Positions 54,021 to 54,949 of a DNA stretch of 54,949 nucleotides are shown here, piece after piece. This DNA comes from Planctomycetota bacterium. GTDB taxonomy: Bacteria; Planctomycetota; Planctomycetia; Pirellulales; PLA5. Position 1 is the stretch's first letter; the number at the start of each line of letters is the position of its first letter. The notes beneath the pieces are model-generated. The model had not been told where the DNA came from and made no database searches. It saw only the letters and a list, made by a program, of their open reading frames with translations. The stretch covers positions 1 to 54,949 of the forward strand of contig QEVJ01000020.1 of assembly GCA_003576845.1 (NCBI GenBank), read 5' to 3'. The position numbers and the translations under genes are program-made.

Positions 54021-54557
54021 TCACACGCCAGTTCCCGGCGGCTTGTACGACTCGAACGCCCGCACGAGCAGCGAATGCAGATCGTCGAAACTCAGCGGCA
54101 GGGCATTCGGCGAGATGCTGATCGGCGTGCCGACCATCCTTGCGTTCAGACGGCGGAAGAACCGTTGCACCACGTTGCCTTGGGAGAGGAACCGGCTCGG
54201 GTCGACGACGTGGATGTTTACGAAGCGCTGGCCTACGACCTCGGATGTGCTAATCGCGGTAATTTCCGCCCAGGCGATCTTCCCCACCGAAACGGCCGAA
54301 CTGTTGTCGACAATGCCCGTCGCGTCGACGAGCAGAGCAGGAGTCGGGTCGAGGAGCCGTCGGGTTGCGAATACTCCAATCGGCCCAAAGAAAAGCGCTG
54401 CCGCTGCCCCGATGCCAACGCCTGGGATAGGCCATACCAAGCCGACGACGCACATTGCGAGACCGCCGACGGCGAACAGAAACGAGCCCAAGGCGATCAG
54501 GGCCGTTTTACTCTTGCTCATTGGGATCGACAGCGTTGGTTGGGAGTCGGTTTCCAT
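54021..54557 (-). CDS. STM3941 family membrane protein
   Basis: 178 residues. Two adjacent N-terminal hydrophobic segments (ALIALGSFLFAVGGLAMCVVG, GVGIGAAAALFFGPIGVFA) precede a soluble domain: LLVDATGIVDNSSAVSVGKIAWAEITAIS, FVNIHVVDP, LPLSFDDLHSLLVRAFESY. The 'GI.DNSSAVSVG.I.W.DI' block is the signature of STM3941-like proteins, whose function is unknown. ATG 54557 is used; 54572 and 54521 (MSKSKT) are also in frame. The gene is convergent with argG across the hairpin at 53943-53964. Confidence 0.8.
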   Translation of the reverse strand: METDSQPTLSIPMSKSKTALIALGSFLFAVGGLAMCVVGLVWPIPGVGIGAAAALFFGPIGVFATRRLLDPTPALLVDATGIVDNSSAVSVGKIAWAEITAISTSEVVGQRFVNIHVVDPSRFLSQGNVVQRFFRRLNARMVGTPISISPNALPLSFDDLHSLLVRAFESYKPPGTGV

Positions 54558-54614
54558 CGCTCGCCGTATCAAACGGTAACTCCGTCAAGGAAAGGGGTGT
54601 CTGCCCGACAATGA

Positions 54615-54714
54615 ACTTTCGCGCTTTCGCCCTTTCGCGCTTTCGCCCTTTCGCGCTTTCGCGATCCGCCGCGTGATTTCATCGCGATAGCGCGAAAGGG
54701 CGAAAACGCGAAAC
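54615..54714. repeat. CTTTCGCG octamer inverted-repeat cluster, copy 2
   Basis: Alternating CTTTCGCG / CTTTCGCC units (about 54617-54665), then the complement GCGATAGCGCGAAAGGGCGA and AACGCGAAAC (about 54683-54714). The arms can pair into a long stem. Same family as 36801-36930. Lies between the STM3941-like gene and the GxxExxY gene. Confidence 0.75.
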
Positions 54715-54731
54715 AAGCAGGGCATTCGGAA

Positions 54732-54949
54732 TTATGAATGCGTCGCGTCGGACGGCTTGAAGTCGAGCACGATCCGTTTGACTACGAGCGTCGGCGCGTT
54801 GAAGTTGAATAACAGGCCGACGTGCAGCCGCGCGGCCTTGAGGTACGATTTTACCTGGGCGAAGTGGACGTCTTCGAGCGCCTTGATGGCTTTCAGTTCC
54901 ACGACGACCTCTCCGGCGACGACGAGGTCGAGCCGTTGGATCCCGACCG
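54732..54949 (-). CDS. GxxExxY family protein, C-terminal part (cut by window edge)
   Basis: Read on the minus strand from the right edge to TAA at 54732-54734; about 71 residues are present. The sequence QRLDLVVAGEVVVELKAIKA, then DVHFAQVKSYLKAARLHVGL and LLFNFNAPTLVVKRIVL is the C-terminal half of the GxxExxY family (the ExKA nuclease-like core, HxxQxxxYL, GLLxNFN). Function is not established; the fold is related to restriction endonucleases/PD-(D/E)XK, and the visible E-x-K of VELKA fits. The start and the family's namesake motif lie outside the window. Confidence 0.85.
   Translation of the reverse strand, partial: VGIQRLDLVVAGEVVVELKAIKALEDVHFAQVKSYLKAARLHVGLLFNFNAPTLVVKRIVLDFKPSDATHS

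Overview
The window is about 55 kb of GC-rich DNA from a planctomycete, most likely Pirellulales-like. The evidence is the protein families rather than any rRNA. There is a DUF1598 protein at the left edge. An ECF sigma factor is stop-start coupled to a Ser/Thr kinase. Two large secreted proteins carry the planctomycete N-terminal 'LEPLEPRHVL / LEQRLVM' export motif. Three proteins are PEP-CTERM anchored, and a methenyl-tetrahydromethanopterin cyclohydrolase (mch) is present in a bacterial context. Almost every spacer carries short palindromic or 7-8-mer tandem repeats. No tRNA, rRNA, CRISPR array or prophage block was seen.

Layout. 0-3.1 kb: DUF1598 3' end, 7Fe ferredoxin, ECF sigma plus kinase pair. 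3.4-9.2 kb: exopolysaccharide genes (O-antigen ligase/polymerase and Wzz-like chain-length protein on the minus strand; FemAB/BioF2-type acetyltransferase and polysaccharide deacetylase on the plus strand). 9.3-13.4 kb: a cytochrome c-porin fusion, divergent from two paralogous DNRLRE/PEP-CTERM proteins. 13.7-17.8 kb: an orphan, an AAA ATPase and the mch plus ATP-grasp pair. 17.8-26.6 kb: a repeat-rich spacer, then a 2638-residue surface protein with Ig/cadherin-like repeats, a CotH-kinase domain, lamin-tail domains and a dockerin. 26.8-31.7 kb: a membrane protein, an orphan, a matrixin-like metalloprotease and a choice-of-anchor N PEP-CTERM protein in a lower-GC patch. 31.8-32.7 kb: a REP-associated tyrosine transposase (RAYT) bracketed by two copies of a paired REP element. 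32.7-46.4 kb: M24 peptidase, MenC-like enolase, gamma-glutamyltransferase, CorA, an HTH protein, orphans, a zinc-ribbon protein and GlnE. 46.6-54.9 kb: ABC ATPase, VOC protein, GNAT, FadB/J-like beta-oxidation enzyme, a small membrane-protein cluster, ArgG, an STM3941-like protein and a GxxExxY protein cut by the right edge.

The genes group into cell-surface functions (EPS export and modification next to PEP-CTERM proteins, a giant adhesin-like protein, a secreted protease, a possible outer-membrane electron conduit) and unlinked housekeeping (argG, glnE, fad, corA, mch). The most striking thing the gene calls do not explain is the repeat content. At least ten families of short inverted or tandem repeats fill the spacers. 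One family has a resident RAYT, one copy is fixed in frame inside glnE, one encodes the C-terminus of the MenC-like enzyme, and one supplies the stop codon of the M24 peptidase. All functional names are from motif recognition by eye; no database search was possible.
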